From the NCBI GenBank assembly GCA_964451925.1, contig CAYVKA010000013.1, forward strand, positions 1 to 64,000: 64,000 nt of DNA, in the 5' to 3' direction. Position 1 is the stretch's first letter. Every line of letters begins with the position of its first letter. This document shows positions 17,832 to 26,970 of this stretch, in pieces. This stretch comes from Nevskia sp964451925. Lineage in GTDB: Bacteria; Pseudomonadota; Gammaproteobacteria; Nevskiales; Nevskiaceae. The translations under genes and the position numbers were made by a program. The notes beneath the pieces are model-generated. The model saw only the letters and a list, made by a program, of their open reading frames with translations, ran no database searches and was not told the DNA's origin.

Positions 17832-17852
17832 GGGCGGCTGGCGCAGCCGCCC
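17832..17852 (-). terminator. Hairpin after phosphoesterase 3
   Basis: GGGCGGCT and AGCCGCCC pair across a 5-base loop just behind the paralogue-3 stop. Only a weak T-rich stretch follows on the minus strand. This is a probable terminator that abuts the CTTAA box. Confidence 0.5.
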
Positions 17853-17857
17853 GGCGC

Positions 17858-20635
17858 TCAGTCGTCGTTGTCCGGCTGCGTCTGCGTGAGGAAGGCGCCG
17901 ACATCGCCGCCGTGGGCGTAGAGGGTCAGCGCCTGCGCCGCGCGCTGGCGCTCGCGCAGCGAGGCATTGGGACCGGGGCGCGGCGGCGGCGAATCCTTGC
18001 CGAACACCGACTGCCACAGGATGCGGTCGGCCAGCTCCTGTGGAACGGCGTCGGGACGGTCGAACGGCAGCGCCGCGGACAGCTCGGCGTTGGCCGCGCT
18101 GGCGGTGTTCAGCGCGGTCAGCGAGCGCTCCGGCTTGATCGCGGTGTACGCCGTGGTATCGGCGGTGCTGGTGAAAACGTCGTACATCGGCGCGGCGTTG
18201 GCGTCGTAGATCGACAGCGTCTGCATGCCCAGGATCAGCTCGATGGTGTGCAGCACCGAGTACTGGTCGTAATGGGTATGGATGGCGGCGCCGCCGTGGC
18301 GCACCCAGGGCGAGATCGCCAGGGCCGGCGCGCGGTGCGCCTCGTAGTGGTCGGCGCCGTCCTGGCTGTCGTCCTCGATGACGAAGATGGCCGATTCGGG
18401 CCAGATCTTGGAGTGCGAGATGATCTGCACCAGCTGGCCCACGCCGAGATCGTTGTCGGCCACTTCCGACAGCGGCTGGATCAGGCCGACGCCGGTGCCG
18501 TTGGTGTGGTCATCGGGCATGGTCAGGTAGTTGAAGTGCGGCACCGTCCCCGCCGCCAGCTGCGCCTGGAACTGGGCGTTGAACTCGTCGATGTGCGATC
18601 CGGCCAGCGCCGGCGGCGCCCCCATGCCGGAGTCGAAAGTGCAGGTCGGCAGGTTGGGATAGCCCGGTACTTTGACGAACGAGCTGCAGGCGAAGGAGGC
18701 GGCGGTGGCATAGCCGATGACGTAAGGCAGGTCGGTGTTGGCCAGCACCTGGGCATAGGTGGCGTCGCGGTCCTTGTTGGAGATCAGCGCCGTCGGTTCG
18801 CCGTAGTTGCGGAAACTGATGCCCTGGCGCGCCGCCTGGTCGAACAGCAGGGCCTTGGGCGGCAGGCTGACGCCCGAGCTGGTGTCGCTGGAGGTGTTGC
18901 GGCCGGTGTAATTGGCCGGCACCGCCTTGGTCAGCGAGTTGGTGGCGTAGCTGCTGCTGGTGATGAAGTGGCCATCGACCGAGACCTCGCTGTCCTCGAA
19001 AAAGCGGTCGAGCAGCACGAACATGCGCGACAGGGCGTGGGCGTTGGGCGTGGTGCCGCAGCCCGGGTGGTTGCGGTCGGCGCCCTCGAAGGCGGTGTTG
19101 GCCGCGCCGCAATTGTCCTCCGCCACCTGCAGCGCGGCATCGCCGTCGCCGCGCGGCACCGAACCGAAGATCTGGTCGTAGGTGCGGTTTTCCTTGACCA
19201 CCAGGAATACGTACTTGATCTTGTCGCTGGCGCCGCCGCTGGCGCCAACCAGCGGCGTGTCGGCGGGCACCGCCAACGCCTTGCCGCTGCCGTCGCCGGG
19301 CACGATGCTGTTCTGTACCACCGTGTCGCCGGCGGCGAAGCCGGCGTCGCCCGGCAGCGGCAGCACGCCGACGCGGCCGACCAGCATGTCCGGCACATAG
19401 GTACCGTAGGGCGCGGCGTAACTGTTCTCCCAGTGCACGCCGTAGCCGGGATTGGGGCCGACGCCGAGGCCGCGCGCCGCGGTCCATACCATGGAGCAGC
19501 CGTCCGGCGTCACCGCCACGTCCTGGGTGTAGTCGGCGGTGGGGATGCGGCCGATCACCGTATAGGCCTTGGCGCCGCCGTTGCCGCGGTCGCTCAGCGC
19601 GATGGCGGCGACGGCGTCCTCGCCGGCGTCGGCGACGTACAGCGTGGCCTCGTCCGGCGCCAGCGCCAGCGCCACCGGGGCGGCGCCGAAGCCTTCCTTG
19701 CGCTGCAGCGAGATGAACCGGGTGACGCTGTCGCTCTGCGTGCTGAGCACCGCCACGCCGTCATGGTTGGTCACGGCGATGTACAGCAGGTCGGCCTTGG
19801 GATCGGCCAGGATGGACTGCGGCTGCGCGTTGTAGTCGCCCGCCGGCCCGCCGAGCCCACTGATGGTCGACACCACCTTGGCGGCGGCGACGTCGATCTT
19901 CGACAGCGTGCCGTCCTCGGCGTTGCCGACGTAGGCGAACTTGCCGCTGCGCTCGAAGCGCGCCGCGAACGGATAGTTGCCGACCGCGAGCTCGGTGCTT
20001 TCCTTGCCGCTGGCGGTGTCGATGATGGCGGCCTTGTTGGCGTGGTACAACGCCACCACCAGGGTCTTGCCGTCGGGGCTGACGCCGATGCCGGTGGGGA
20101 AGCCGGAAGCGCCGGCGGCCAGCGTGATCGGCGCCTGCTCGGCGGCCATGCCGCTGAGCGGATCGACCTTGAACACGTGAATGGCGCCGCCGCTGTCGGC
20201 CATGGTCGGGCCAGCCGGCTTCCAGGCGCTGCTGTTGGGTTCGCCGGAGACGTAGGCGGTGGCGCCGTCCGGCGAGAACGCCATCTGGCCATAGGTGCCG
20301 GGCATCGGCAGGATCTGCACCACGGCGCCGCTGGCGACGTCGACGATGCGCACGTCGTTGCGGCCGTCGCCGGCCGACAGCGACCAGTAGAAGCGTCCGT
20401 CCGGCGTCAGCGCGCCGCCGGTGGGCAGATTGCCGACACTGGTCATGCGCCCGAACGGCGTCAGCGTGCGGCCGATATTGGGCACCAGGGCGGCGGCCGA
20501 GACCGGTACGCTGGCGCCGCAGCGCCCGCTGAGCGGCGAGGCACCGCCGGTACCGGGTGTCGAGGAGGAGCCGCAGGCGGACAGGATCAGGGCCGCGGCC
20601 AGCGGCGCGGCGCTACGCAGGAACATCGTTCTCAT
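17858..20635 (-). CDS. YncE-like beta-propeller / phosphoesterase lipoprotein (paralogue 3)
   Basis: A 925-residue lipoprotein (lipobox LILSAC, Cys21) without the long SSGA linker. The propeller half has ATLYVADAGEDAVAAI and FAYVGNAEDGTLSKIDVAAA. The phosphoesterase half has KENRTYDQIFGSVPRGDGD near 483, CGTTPNAHALSRMFVLLDRF, MPDDHTNGTGVG and IEDDSQDGADHYEAH near 755. It pairs with paralogue 4, sharing MFVLLD, PWVRHGGA and a LGMQTLSIYDA-like end, and forms a second subfamily distinct from paralogues 1 and 2. It starts 46 bp after paralogue 4 on the same strand, so the two are likely cotranscribed. An extra cysteine pair (GCGTTPN region) is seen here only. Probably periplasmic; substrate unknown. 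Confidence 0.87.
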   Translation of the reverse strand: MRTMFLRSAAPLAAALILSACGSSSTPGTGGASPLSGRCGASVPVSAAALVPNIGRTLTPFGRMTSVGNLPTGGALTPDGRFYWSLSAGDGRNDVRIVDVASGAVVQILPMPGTYGQMAFSPDGATAYVSGEPNSSAWKPAGPTMADSGGAIHVFKVDPLSGMAAEQAPITLAAGASGFPTGIGVSPDGKTLVVALYHANKAAIIDTASGKESTELAVGNYPFAARFERSGKFAYVGNAEDGTLSKIDVAAAKVVSTISGLGGPAGDYNAQPQSILADPKADLLYIAVTNHDGVAVLSTQSDSVTRFISLQRKEGFGAAPVALALAPDEATLYVADAGEDAVAAIALSDRGNGGAKAYTVIGRIPTADYTQDVAVTPDGCSMVWTAARGLGVGPNPGYGVHWENSYAAPYGTYVPDMLVGRVGVLPLPGDAGFAAGDTVVQNSIVPGDGSGKALAVPADTPLVGASGGASDKIKYVFLVVKENRTYDQIFGSVPRGDGDAALQVAEDNCGAANTAFEGADRNHPGCGTTPNAHALSRMFVLLDRFFEDSEVSVDGHFITSSSYATNSLTKAVPANYTGRNTSSDTSSGVSLPPKALLFDQAARQGISFRNYGEPTALISNKDRDATYAQVLANTDLPYVIGYATAASFACSSFVKVPGYPNLPTCTFDSGMGAPPALAGSHIDEFNAQFQAQLAAGTVPHFNYLTMPDDHTNGTGVGLIQPLSEVADNDLGVGQLVQIISHSKIWPESAIFVIEDDSQDGADHYEAHRAPALAISPWVRHGGAAIHTHYDQYSVLHTIELILGMQTLSIYDANAAPMYDVFTSTADTTAYTAIKPERSLTALNTASAANAELSAALPFDRPDAVPQELADRILWQSVFGKDSPPPRPGPNASLRERQRAAQALTLYAHGGDVGAFLTQTQPDNDD

Positions 20636-20681
20636 CGGCGGATTCCAGCTTGCAAAGGGAGCCGTCGCCGGCTCCGGGGAT

Positions 20682-23528
20682 TCAATCGTCGTCGCCGGCC
20701 GCCTGCAAGGCGGCCCACACGTCCTTGCCCTGGCGGTAGGCTTCCAGCGCCGCCAGGGCGCGCGCCTGCTCGCGGCGCGAGGCGTTCGGCCCCGGCGGCG
20801 GCGGCACCGAGCCGGCGCCGTGCACGCGCTGCCACAGGATGCGGTCGCTGATTTCCTGCGGCACCGCGTCGGTGTGGTCGAACGGCATGGCCGCCGACAG
20901 CGCGGCGTTGGCGGCGGTCTTGGGGTTCACCGCCAGCAGGTCCTGCTCCGGCTTGATCGCATTGTACGCGGCATCGTCGGCCTGGCTGGCGAAGGCGTCG
21001 TACATCGGCGTGGCCACCGCGTCGAACACCGACAGCGGCTGCAGGCCCAGGATCAGTTCGATGGTGCGGATCACCGACAGCTGATCGTAGCGCGTGTGCA
21101 CCACCGCGCCGCCGTGCCGCACCCAGGGGCTGATGACCAGCGCCGGTGCGCGGTGCGCGTCGACATGGTCGGCGCCGTCCTGCGAGTCGTCCTCGACCAC
21201 GAAGATCACCGACTGCGGCCATATCTTGGAATGCGAGATGATCTGCACCAGCTGGCCGACGCCGAGGTCGTTGTCGGCGCACATCGCCAGCGGGTCACGC
21301 CCGCCGGGGGTGGTGCCGTTGGTGTGGTCGCTCATCATCAGCATGTAGTTCAGGTGCGGCACGGTGCCGCTCAGCAGCTGCGCCTGGAACGCGGTATTGA
21401 AGCTGTTGATGCGCGACTGCGCCAGCGGCGGCGAAGCGCCCATGCCGGAGTCGAAGGCGCACAGCGGCGTGTTGGGCGTGCCCGGCGCGTTGGACGGTAC
21501 GCAGCCGTTGAACAGGTTGCTGGGGTAGCCGAGCAGATCGGTGCCCGCCTCGACGCCGCCGTAGGTGGAGCGGCCGTCGTCGCCCAGCGCCGGGAAAGTG
21601 CCGCCGCTGCCTTCGCCGTAGTTGTGGAAGCTGATGCCCTGCGACACCGCCTGGTCGAACAGGAAATACTTGGGCGGGAAGCTGACCGGGAACACGCCCT
21701 CGTCGCTGGACGGCCGGCCGCGGCCGGAGTAGTCGCCATGCAGCGTCTTGGTGCTGTAGTTGGTGGCGTAGGCGCCGGTGGTGATGGCATGGCCATCCAC
21801 CGAAACCTCGCTGTCCTCGTAGAAATTGTCGAGCAGCACGAACATGCGCGACAGGGCATGCGCGTTGGGCGTCACGCCGCCGGCCGGGCCGCCCAGGGTC
21901 TTGCTGGCCAGGGCCACGCCGTTGTCGTCGATCACCTCCAGCGCCGGATCGCCGTTGCCGCGCGGGTCGGAGCCGAACACCTGGTCGTAGGTGCGGTTCT
22001 CCTTGACCACGTAGAACACGTACTTGATCTGGCTGCTGGCGCCGCCGTCGGCACCCACGACCGGCGTGCCGGCCGGGGCCGGCTGCGCGTTCTCCGGCGT
22101 CATCGACGCGTCGACCAGCGGCGACAGGGCGCTGAAGGCGGCGTCGCTCGGCGTCGGCAGCACGCCGACGCGGCCGATCAGCATGTCGGGCACGTAGCTC
22201 GGGTAGGGGCCCTGGCCGGAGTCGTTGTTGACGCGCGGGCCGCCGCCGTAGCCGGGGTTGGGCCCGGCGCCGACGCCGCGCGCGGCGGCCCACACCAGGG
22301 TGCAGCCGTCGGGCGTCACCGCCACGTCGCTGGCGTAATCCGCGGTGGGCATCTTGCCGATGATGTCGTACTGGCGCGCGCCGCCGCCGGCCCGGTCGCT
22401 CAGCGCCACCGCCACCACCGCGTTCTCGCCGGCATTGGCCGCGTACAGCGTGGAGCCGTCCGGCGCCAGCGCCAACGCCACCGGCGCCACGCCGTAGCCG
22501 GCGGCGCGCCGCAGCGAGATGAACTGGGTCACCGCATCGCGGGTGGTGTCGATCACGGCGATGCCGTCGCGGTTGGTGGCGGCGACATACAGCAGGTCCT
22601 TCTTCGGGTCGGCCAGCACGTACTGCGGCTGCGCGTTGTGGTCGCCGCCAAGGCCGTAGACCTTGTCCGGGCCACCGATGCCGCTGATGGTGGCCGCGAC
22701 CTTGGCGGCGGCGACGTCGATCTTCGACAGCGTGCCGTCATAAGCATTGCTGACGTAGGCGTAACGGCCGCTGCGCTCGAACGCCACCGCATAGGGGTAG
22801 GCGCCGACCTTGACCAGCTGCGCCGTGCCGGTGGCGACATCGACGATGGCCGCCTGGTCGGCGTTATACAGCACCACCACCAGGGTCTTGTTGTCCGGCG
22901 TCAGCGCCAGCCCGACCGGGAAGCTCGGCAGGTTGCCGCTGCCCAGCGTGTGCGAACGCGCGCTGCCGCCCTTGGTCGCCGGCAGCGCGATCGGGTCCAG
23001 CTCGGTGGCCTGGCCGCTGCGGCTGTCGACCTGGAACACGTGGATCACATCGCCGGCGTCGCCTTTGGTCGGCCCGGCCGGCTTGACCGAACTGCCCACC
23101 GGCTCGCCGGAAACATAGGCGCGCGAGCCGTCGCCGGAAAACACCATCTGGCCGTAGGTGCCGGGCATCGGCAGCACCTGTACCACCTGGCCGCTGGCGA
23201 CATCGACGATCTGCACGTCGTTGAGGCCATGGCCGGCGCTGACCGACCAGTAGAAGCGCCCGTCGGGGCTGAGTTTGCCGCCGGTGGGGAAGTTGCCGAC
23301 GGTGGTCAGGCGACCCAGCGGCGACAGCTTGCGGCCGCTGTTGGCGATGCGCACCGTGGCGGTGGCCGGCAAGGGCTGGCCGCATAGTCCGCTGGCCGCG
23401 GGTGAAGTGACACCGCCGCTGGAAACGGGGGCCTTGGAACCACCGCAGGCGGCGAGCAGCAGCGCCGCGCCGCACGCCAGCACCATCCGGCTCCGGCGTC
23501 CGGAACCCGAGCCTGTGACCCCCGCCAT
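20682..23528 (-). CDS. YncE-like beta-propeller / phosphoesterase lipoprotein (paralogue 4)
   Basis: A 948-residue lipoprotein with an arginine-rich start (RRSR) and lipobox LLAAC (Cys28). The propeller contains STLYAANAGENAVVAVAL and YAYVSNAYDGTLSKIDVAAA. The phosphoesterase domain has KENRTYDQVFGSDPRGNGD near 511, MMSDHTNGTTPGG and VEDDSQDGADHVDAHRAPAL near 779. ATG 23486 is a shorter alternative start; 23528 keeps the positive n-region and has GGGG upstream. It is probably the first gene of the paralogue 4-3 pair. No CTTAA box was found before it, unlike paralogues 1 and 2, so it may be under other control. Confidence 0.87.
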   Translation of the reverse strand: MAGVTGSGSGRRSRMVLACGAALLLAACGGSKAPVSSGGVTSPAASGLCGQPLPATATVRIANSGRKLSPLGRLTTVGNFPTGGKLSPDGRFYWSVSAGHGLNDVQIVDVASGQVVQVLPMPGTYGQMVFSGDGSRAYVSGEPVGSSVKPAGPTKGDAGDVIHVFQVDSRSGQATELDPIALPATKGGSARSHTLGSGNLPSFPVGLALTPDNKTLVVVLYNADQAAIVDVATGTAQLVKVGAYPYAVAFERSGRYAYVSNAYDGTLSKIDVAAAKVAATISGIGGPDKVYGLGGDHNAQPQYVLADPKKDLLYVAATNRDGIAVIDTTRDAVTQFISLRRAAGYGVAPVALALAPDGSTLYAANAGENAVVAVALSDRAGGGARQYDIIGKMPTADYASDVAVTPDGCTLVWAAARGVGAGPNPGYGGGPRVNNDSGQGPYPSYVPDMLIGRVGVLPTPSDAAFSALSPLVDASMTPENAQPAPAGTPVVGADGGASSQIKYVFYVVKENRTYDQVFGSDPRGNGDPALEVIDDNGVALASKTLGGPAGGVTPNAHALSRMFVLLDNFYEDSEVSVDGHAITTGAYATNYSTKTLHGDYSGRGRPSSDEGVFPVSFPPKYFLFDQAVSQGISFHNYGEGSGGTFPALGDDGRSTYGGVEAGTDLLGYPSNLFNGCVPSNAPGTPNTPLCAFDSGMGASPPLAQSRINSFNTAFQAQLLSGTVPHLNYMLMMSDHTNGTTPGGRDPLAMCADNDLGVGQLVQIISHSKIWPQSVIFVVEDDSQDGADHVDAHRAPALVISPWVRHGGAVVHTRYDQLSVIRTIELILGLQPLSVFDAVATPMYDAFASQADDAAYNAIKPEQDLLAVNPKTAANAALSAAMPFDHTDAVPQEISDRILWQRVHGAGSVPPPPGPNASRREQARALAALEAYRQGKDVWAALQAAGDDD

Positions 23529-23570
23529 GACGAACCCCGAGCAAGCCTGTGTTATCCGGGCATGATGGTG

Positions 23571-23600
23571 GCGCTTCGTGACGATTCCTTGACGAAGCGC
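23571..23600. promoter_or_regulatory. Inverted repeat before paralogue 4
   Basis: GCGCTTCGT and ACGAAGCGC, 9 bp each, are separated by 12 bp between the acyltransferase end and the paralogue-4 start. It is either an operator or a terminator stem without a T-run. A smaller stem GCTGG/CCAGC follows at 23599-23613. Confidence 0.4.
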
Positions 23601-23642
23601 TGGTAAATCCAGCCTACAGCGCGCACTTGGGCGCGGCGCCGC

Positions 23643-24569
23643 TCAGGCGGCGTGCCGCAACGGCTCCTGCTGCTTGAGTTGCTGCAGCTGCTCGTCCTTG
23701 CGTTGCCACAGGGCGTTGACCCAATCCTGGAATCGCTCGCGGAACGCCGCGTCGTCCTGATAGTCGCCGCCGATCAGCTCCTGCGGCACCGGCAGCACGC
23801 GCACCCGCACCTTGATGTCGCGCTGCTCGCCGCGCAGGAAACTGCCGAGATTGCCGTGGCGGCTCGGGGCGTAGCACAGCGTCACGTCGAGGATGCCGGC
23901 GAACTGGTCGCCCATGGCGTTGAGCGCGAACGACAGGCCGGCGGCCTTGGGCCGCAGCAGGTTGCGGTAGGGCGAGCCCCGGGCGTCGCGCTTGGCCGCG
24001 GTGAAGCGCGTGCCTTCGAGGAAATTCACCACCGTCACCGGAATCAGGCGGTACTTGTCGCAGGCCTTGCGCGTGGCCAGCAGGTCCTGCTGCTTCAGCG
24101 CCGGGTTGGCGGCGATGGCCGCCCGGGAGTGGCGCTTCATGAACGGCATGTCGAGGATGACGCAGGCGGCGCCGATCACCGGCACCCAGATCAGCTCCTT
24201 CTTCAGGAAGAAGCGCGGAAACGGCAGGCGCCGGCCGAAAATGTCCACCAGCAGCGGGATGTCGGCCCAGGACTGGTGGTTGCACACCAGCAGCCAGGTC
24301 TTGTCCGGATCGAGCTGGCCGTCGATGACGATGTCGCGCCGCGGACCGTGCAGCAGCAGATAGATCAGGCGGTTGAGCCCCCACCAGCTGCCGTTGGCCA
24401 CCAGCTTGTCGAGCCAGTTGCGCGCCAGCCAGGCACGGGCGTGCGCCGAAGGGGCCAGCATTTTCAGCACGCCGCCGAGCAGCAGCAGCACGAAGCTCAG
24501 CACCAGCGCCGCCGACATCAGCGTGAAGCACAGCACCGCGATCAGCCCGGCCGGCAGCCAGCGCAACAT
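23643..24569 (-). CDS. Lysophospholipid acyltransferase-family protein (YihG-like)
   Basis: A 308-residue membrane acyltransferase of the PlsC superfamily. One or two N-terminal membrane helices (about 5-40) are followed by the catalytic NHQSWAD (H-x4-D) near residue 95 and the acceptor-binding FLEGTR near 184. The long hydrophobic lead and MPFMKRHSR block match the YihG/YihG-like branch rather than classic PlsC. It should transfer an acyl chain to a lysophospholipid at the inner membrane. It begins 8 bp after hemE, so it is the last gene of the ccdAB-pyrF-hemE unit. Confidence 0.85.
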   Translation of the reverse strand: MLRWLPAGLIAVLCFTLMSAALVLSFVLLLLGGVLKMLAPSAHARAWLARNWLDKLVANGSWWGLNRLIYLLLHGPRRDIVIDGQLDPDKTWLLVCNHQSWADIPLLVDIFGRRLPFPRFFLKKELIWVPVIGAACVILDMPFMKRHSRAAIAANPALKQQDLLATRKACDKYRLIPVTVVNFLEGTRFTAAKRDARGSPYRNLLRPKAAGLSFALNAMGDQFAGILDVTLCYAPSRHGNLGSFLRGEQRDIKVRVRVLPVPQELIGGDYQDDAAFRERFQDWVNALWQRKDEQLQQLKQQEPLRHAA

Positions 24570-24577
24570 GGCTCGGC

Positions 24578-25648
24578 CTAGGGCGCGGTGTAGGCCGGGC
24601 TCAGCTCGCGCACTGCTTCGACCAGGGCGCTGACGCTTTCCACCGGGGTGTGCTGCAGGATGCCGTGGCCCAGGTTGAAGATGTGGCCGGGGCCGGCGCC
24701 GTAGTCGGCCAACACCCCGGCCACCAGCTCGCGCACCTTGCGCGGGCTGGCGAACAAGGCAGTGGGATCGAGATTGCCCTGCAGCGCGACGCGGTTGGCG
24801 ACGGCCTTGCGCGCATCGGCCAGCGGCGTGGTCCAGTCCACGCCGAGCGCGGCGCAGCCGCTCTGCGACATGGCATCCAGGTGGGCCGCGGCGCCCTTGC
24901 TGAACAGGATCACCGGAACGTTGGGCGCCAGCGTGCGCAGCCGCGCCACCACGTCCTGCATCGCCGCCAGCGAGAACAGGCGATAGCCTTGCGGGTCGAG
25001 CGCGCCGCCCCAGGTGTCGAACACCATCAGGGCGTCGGCGCCGGCGCGCACCTGCGCCGCCAGGTACAGCGACACCGCTTCGGCCAGCTTGTCGAGCAGG
25101 ATCTTGAGCAAATCCGGCCGCTCGTAGCGCAGGCGCTTGGCGTGGACGAAGTCGCGCGATCCGGCGCCCTCGATCATGTAAGTGGCCAGGGTCCAGGGGC
25201 TGCCGGCGAAGCCGATCAGCGGCACGCGGCCGGCCAGCGCGCCCTTGATGGTGCGCACCGCGTCCATGACGTAGCCCAGCTCCGCTTCCGGATCGGGGAT
25301 GGGCAGCTGGACGATCGCCTCCTCGGTGCGCAGCGGGTGATGGAACGCCGGACCCTCGTTGTCGACGAAGTGCAGACCCAGGCCCATGGCGTCAGGCACG
25401 GTGAGGATGTCGGAGAACAGGATCGCCGCGTCGAAGCCGAAGCGGTCGATCGGCTGCAGGGTCACTTCGCAGGCCAGCTCCGGGTTCTTGCACAGCGACA
25501 GGAAGTCGCCGGCCTTGGCGCGGGTGGCGCGGTACTCGGCCAGGTAGCGCCCGGCCTGGCGCATCAGCCAGACCGGCGTGCGCTCCACCGGCTCGCGCCG
25601 CAGGGCGCGCAGGAACAGGTCGTTTTGCAGCGGCATGGTGGGGCTCAT
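24578..25648 (-). CDS. hemE: Uroporphyrinogen decarboxylase
   Basis: A 356-residue enzyme that converts uroporphyrinogen III to coproporphyrinogen III in haem synthesis in the cytoplasm. The family signature MRQAGRYLAEYRATR is complete except that the usual Pro is Ala. FDAAILFSDILTVPDAMGLG carries the conserved catalytic Asp, and GNLDPTALF and NLGHGILQHTP are present. Start at 25648 has GGAATCCC upstream; a second ATG lies four codons on. In Pseudomonas hemE follows gltD directly; here it is 6 kb from gltD and lies behind pyrF. Confidence 0.97.
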   Translation of the reverse strand: MSPTMPLQNDLFLRALRREPVERTPVWLMRQAGRYLAEYRATRAKAGDFLSLCKNPELACEVTLQPIDRFGFDAAILFSDILTVPDAMGLGLHFVDNEGPAFHHPLRTEEAIVQLPIPDPEAELGYVMDAVRTIKGALAGRVPLIGFAGSPWTLATYMIEGAGSRDFVHAKRLRYERPDLLKILLDKLAEAVSLYLAAQVRAGADALMVFDTWGGALDPQGYRLFSLAAMQDVVARLRTLAPNVPVILFSKGAAAHLDAMSQSGCAALGVDWTTPLADARKAVANRVALQGNLDPTALFASPRKVRELVAGVLADYGAGPGHIFNLGHGILQHTPVESVSALVEAVRELSPAYTAP

Positions 25649-25662
25649 GGGATTCCGTTCTT

Positions 25663-26376
25663 TCAGGCGAGGGCGGCGGCGATTTCCGCCTGGATCGCCC
25701 GGGCGGCGGCGCGCGGATCGGCGGCATCGCGGATCGGCCGCCCCACCACCAGGTAGTCGGCGCCGGCCTGCAGCGCGCGCGCCGGCGTCATCACCCGCTT
25801 CTGGTCGGACTCTACGCGGTTGTCGACCGGGCGGATGCCGGGAGTGACCACGATCAGCTCGCGCGGCGCCTCGGCGCGCAGCCGGCTCACCTCCAGACCG
25901 GAGGAGACCACGCCGTCGCAGCCGGCGGCCAGGGCGCGGCGCGCGCGCGACAGCACCAGCGTCTCCACGTCGCACTGGAAGCCGAGATCGTCGAGGTCGC
26001 CGCGGTCGAGGCTGGTGAGGGCGGTCACCGCCAGCACCTTGAGGCCGTTGCTCTTGGCCTTGGCCGCGGCCTGCATGATGGCCTGGTTGCCGTGGATGGT
26101 GCAGAACTGGGCGCCGCGCTCGGACAGGGCGCTGACCGCGCGCGCCACGGTTTCCGGGATGTCGAAGAACTTGAGGTCGACGAACACCTGCTTGCCGCGG
26201 CCGCGCAGCCATTCCAGCAGCTCGAAGAATCCCGGCGCCATGCACAGTTCCATGCCGATCTTGTAGAAGCCGGCGGCGTCGCCGACGCGCTCCACCAGGG
26301 CGCGGGCGGCATCCGCCTGCGGCAGGTCGAGGGCCACGATCAGGCGGTCTTGCAGGGGAATGTTGGGGTCAGGCAC
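25663..26376 (-). CDS. pyrF: Orotidine 5'-phosphate decarboxylase
   Basis: A 237-residue TIM-barrel enzyme making UMP from OMP. The active-site D-x-K-x2-D is seen in VFVDLKFFDIPETV; the phosphate loop VVTPGIRP and VVGRPI are also present. The initiator is GTG at 26376, one base behind the ccdB stop, with only a weak ribosome site, so translation is probably coupled to ccdB. It is followed by hemE after 14 bp. An essential-type gene directly behind a toxin gene is unusual. Confidence 0.96.
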   Translation of the reverse strand: MPDPNIPLQDRLIVALDLPQADAARALVERVGDAAGFYKIGMELCMAPGFFELLEWLRGRGKQVFVDLKFFDIPETVARAVSALSERGAQFCTIHGNQAIMQAAAKAKSNGLKVLAVTALTSLDRGDLDDLGFQCDVETLVLSRARRALAAGCDGVVSSGLEVSRLRAEAPRELIVVTPGIRPVDNRVESDQKRVMTPARALQAGADYLVVGRPIRDAADPRAAARAIQAEIAAALA

Positions 26377-26377
26377 G

Positions 26378-26695
26378 TCAGGTTCCGGTGAACAGCAGGT
26401 CGAGCGCCGCGACGATATCGCTGCGCTGGGGCGACAGGTCGGCCAGGGAGGCCAGCAGGGTCGAGGCGGCGACCGCGCCCATCTCCGCCGGGGACAGCAC
26501 CACCGCCTGGCCGTTGATGTTGAAGGCCGGGTTCAGGCGCGGGATGCGGCGCGCCGGAAACAGCCGGTCGCGCACCAGCGGAATCACCAGGCGCGTGGGC
26601 AGCGGATCGACCGCATCCGCCTGCACGTCGAGCACGAAGGGGATGCGTTCACGGCCCGAGGCGCGCGGGTTCTGGTAGACGCGGAACTGCGCCAT
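26378..26695 (-). CDS. ccdB: CcdB-family toxin
   Basis: A 105-residue protein that aligns by eye with CcdB along its length: MAQFRVYQNPR start, IPFVLDVQADAVDPLPTRLV, ARRIPRLNP, and a C-terminal LDLLFTGT. CcdB poisons DNA gyrase through its C-terminal end. Its start codon shares a base with the ccdA stop (TGATG). Length is as in the family. Whether the final residues keep gyrase-poisoning activity cannot be judged, since the usual terminal Trp-Gly-Ile is not present here. Confidence 0.88.
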   Translation of the reverse strand: MAQFRVYQNPRASGRERIPFVLDVQADAVDPLPTRLVIPLVRDRLFPARRIPRLNPAFNINGQAVVLSPAEMGAVAASTLLASLADLSPQRSDIVAALDLLFTGT

Positions 26696-26943
26696 CAGAA
26701 GCCGCGCTCCTCGCTGTCGCCGAAAATGCCGTGGCGCTCGATGTAGCGGCTGAAGGCGTCGATCGCCTCGCGGTTCTCCTCGCGCCAGCGCCGCACGCGC
26801 GATTCGCGCAGGCGGGCGCTGAGCGCTTCTTCGAACAGGCGCGAAAGATTCAGTCCGAGCTTGCGCGCCTCGTCCAGCAGCTCCTTCGGCGCGGACAGAT
26901 TGACCGGCTTGCGCAGCTTCTTGGGATTGGCCCGGGCGGGCAT
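26695..26943 (-). CDS. ccdA: CcdA-family antitoxin
   Basis: An 82-residue antitoxin. The N-terminal ribbon-helix-helix (KPVNLSAPKELLDEARKLGL) should bind operator DNA as a dimer. The C-terminal RRWREENREAIDAFSRYIE block binds CcdB; the WxxENxxAI pattern is the CcdA hallmark. ATG 26943 has CGGAGTT upstream; the longer frame to 26991 would run through the promoter and operator. It is the first gene of the transcript ccdA-ccdB-pyrF-hemE-acyltransferase. Confidence 0.88.
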   Translation of the reverse strand: MPARANPKKLRKPVNLSAPKELLDEARKLGLNLSRLFEEALSARLRESRVRRWREENREAIDAFSRYIERHGIFGDSEERGF

Positions 26944-26970
26944 GGCGGCAACTCCGGATGGACAGCAGTC

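Noticed and set aside
26377..26695. ccdB considered as a degraded gene because its C terminus differs from F-plasmid CcdB
   Set aside because: The frame, length and N-terminal blocks are intact and the gene overlaps ccdA normally; chromosomal CcdB proteins vary at the end.
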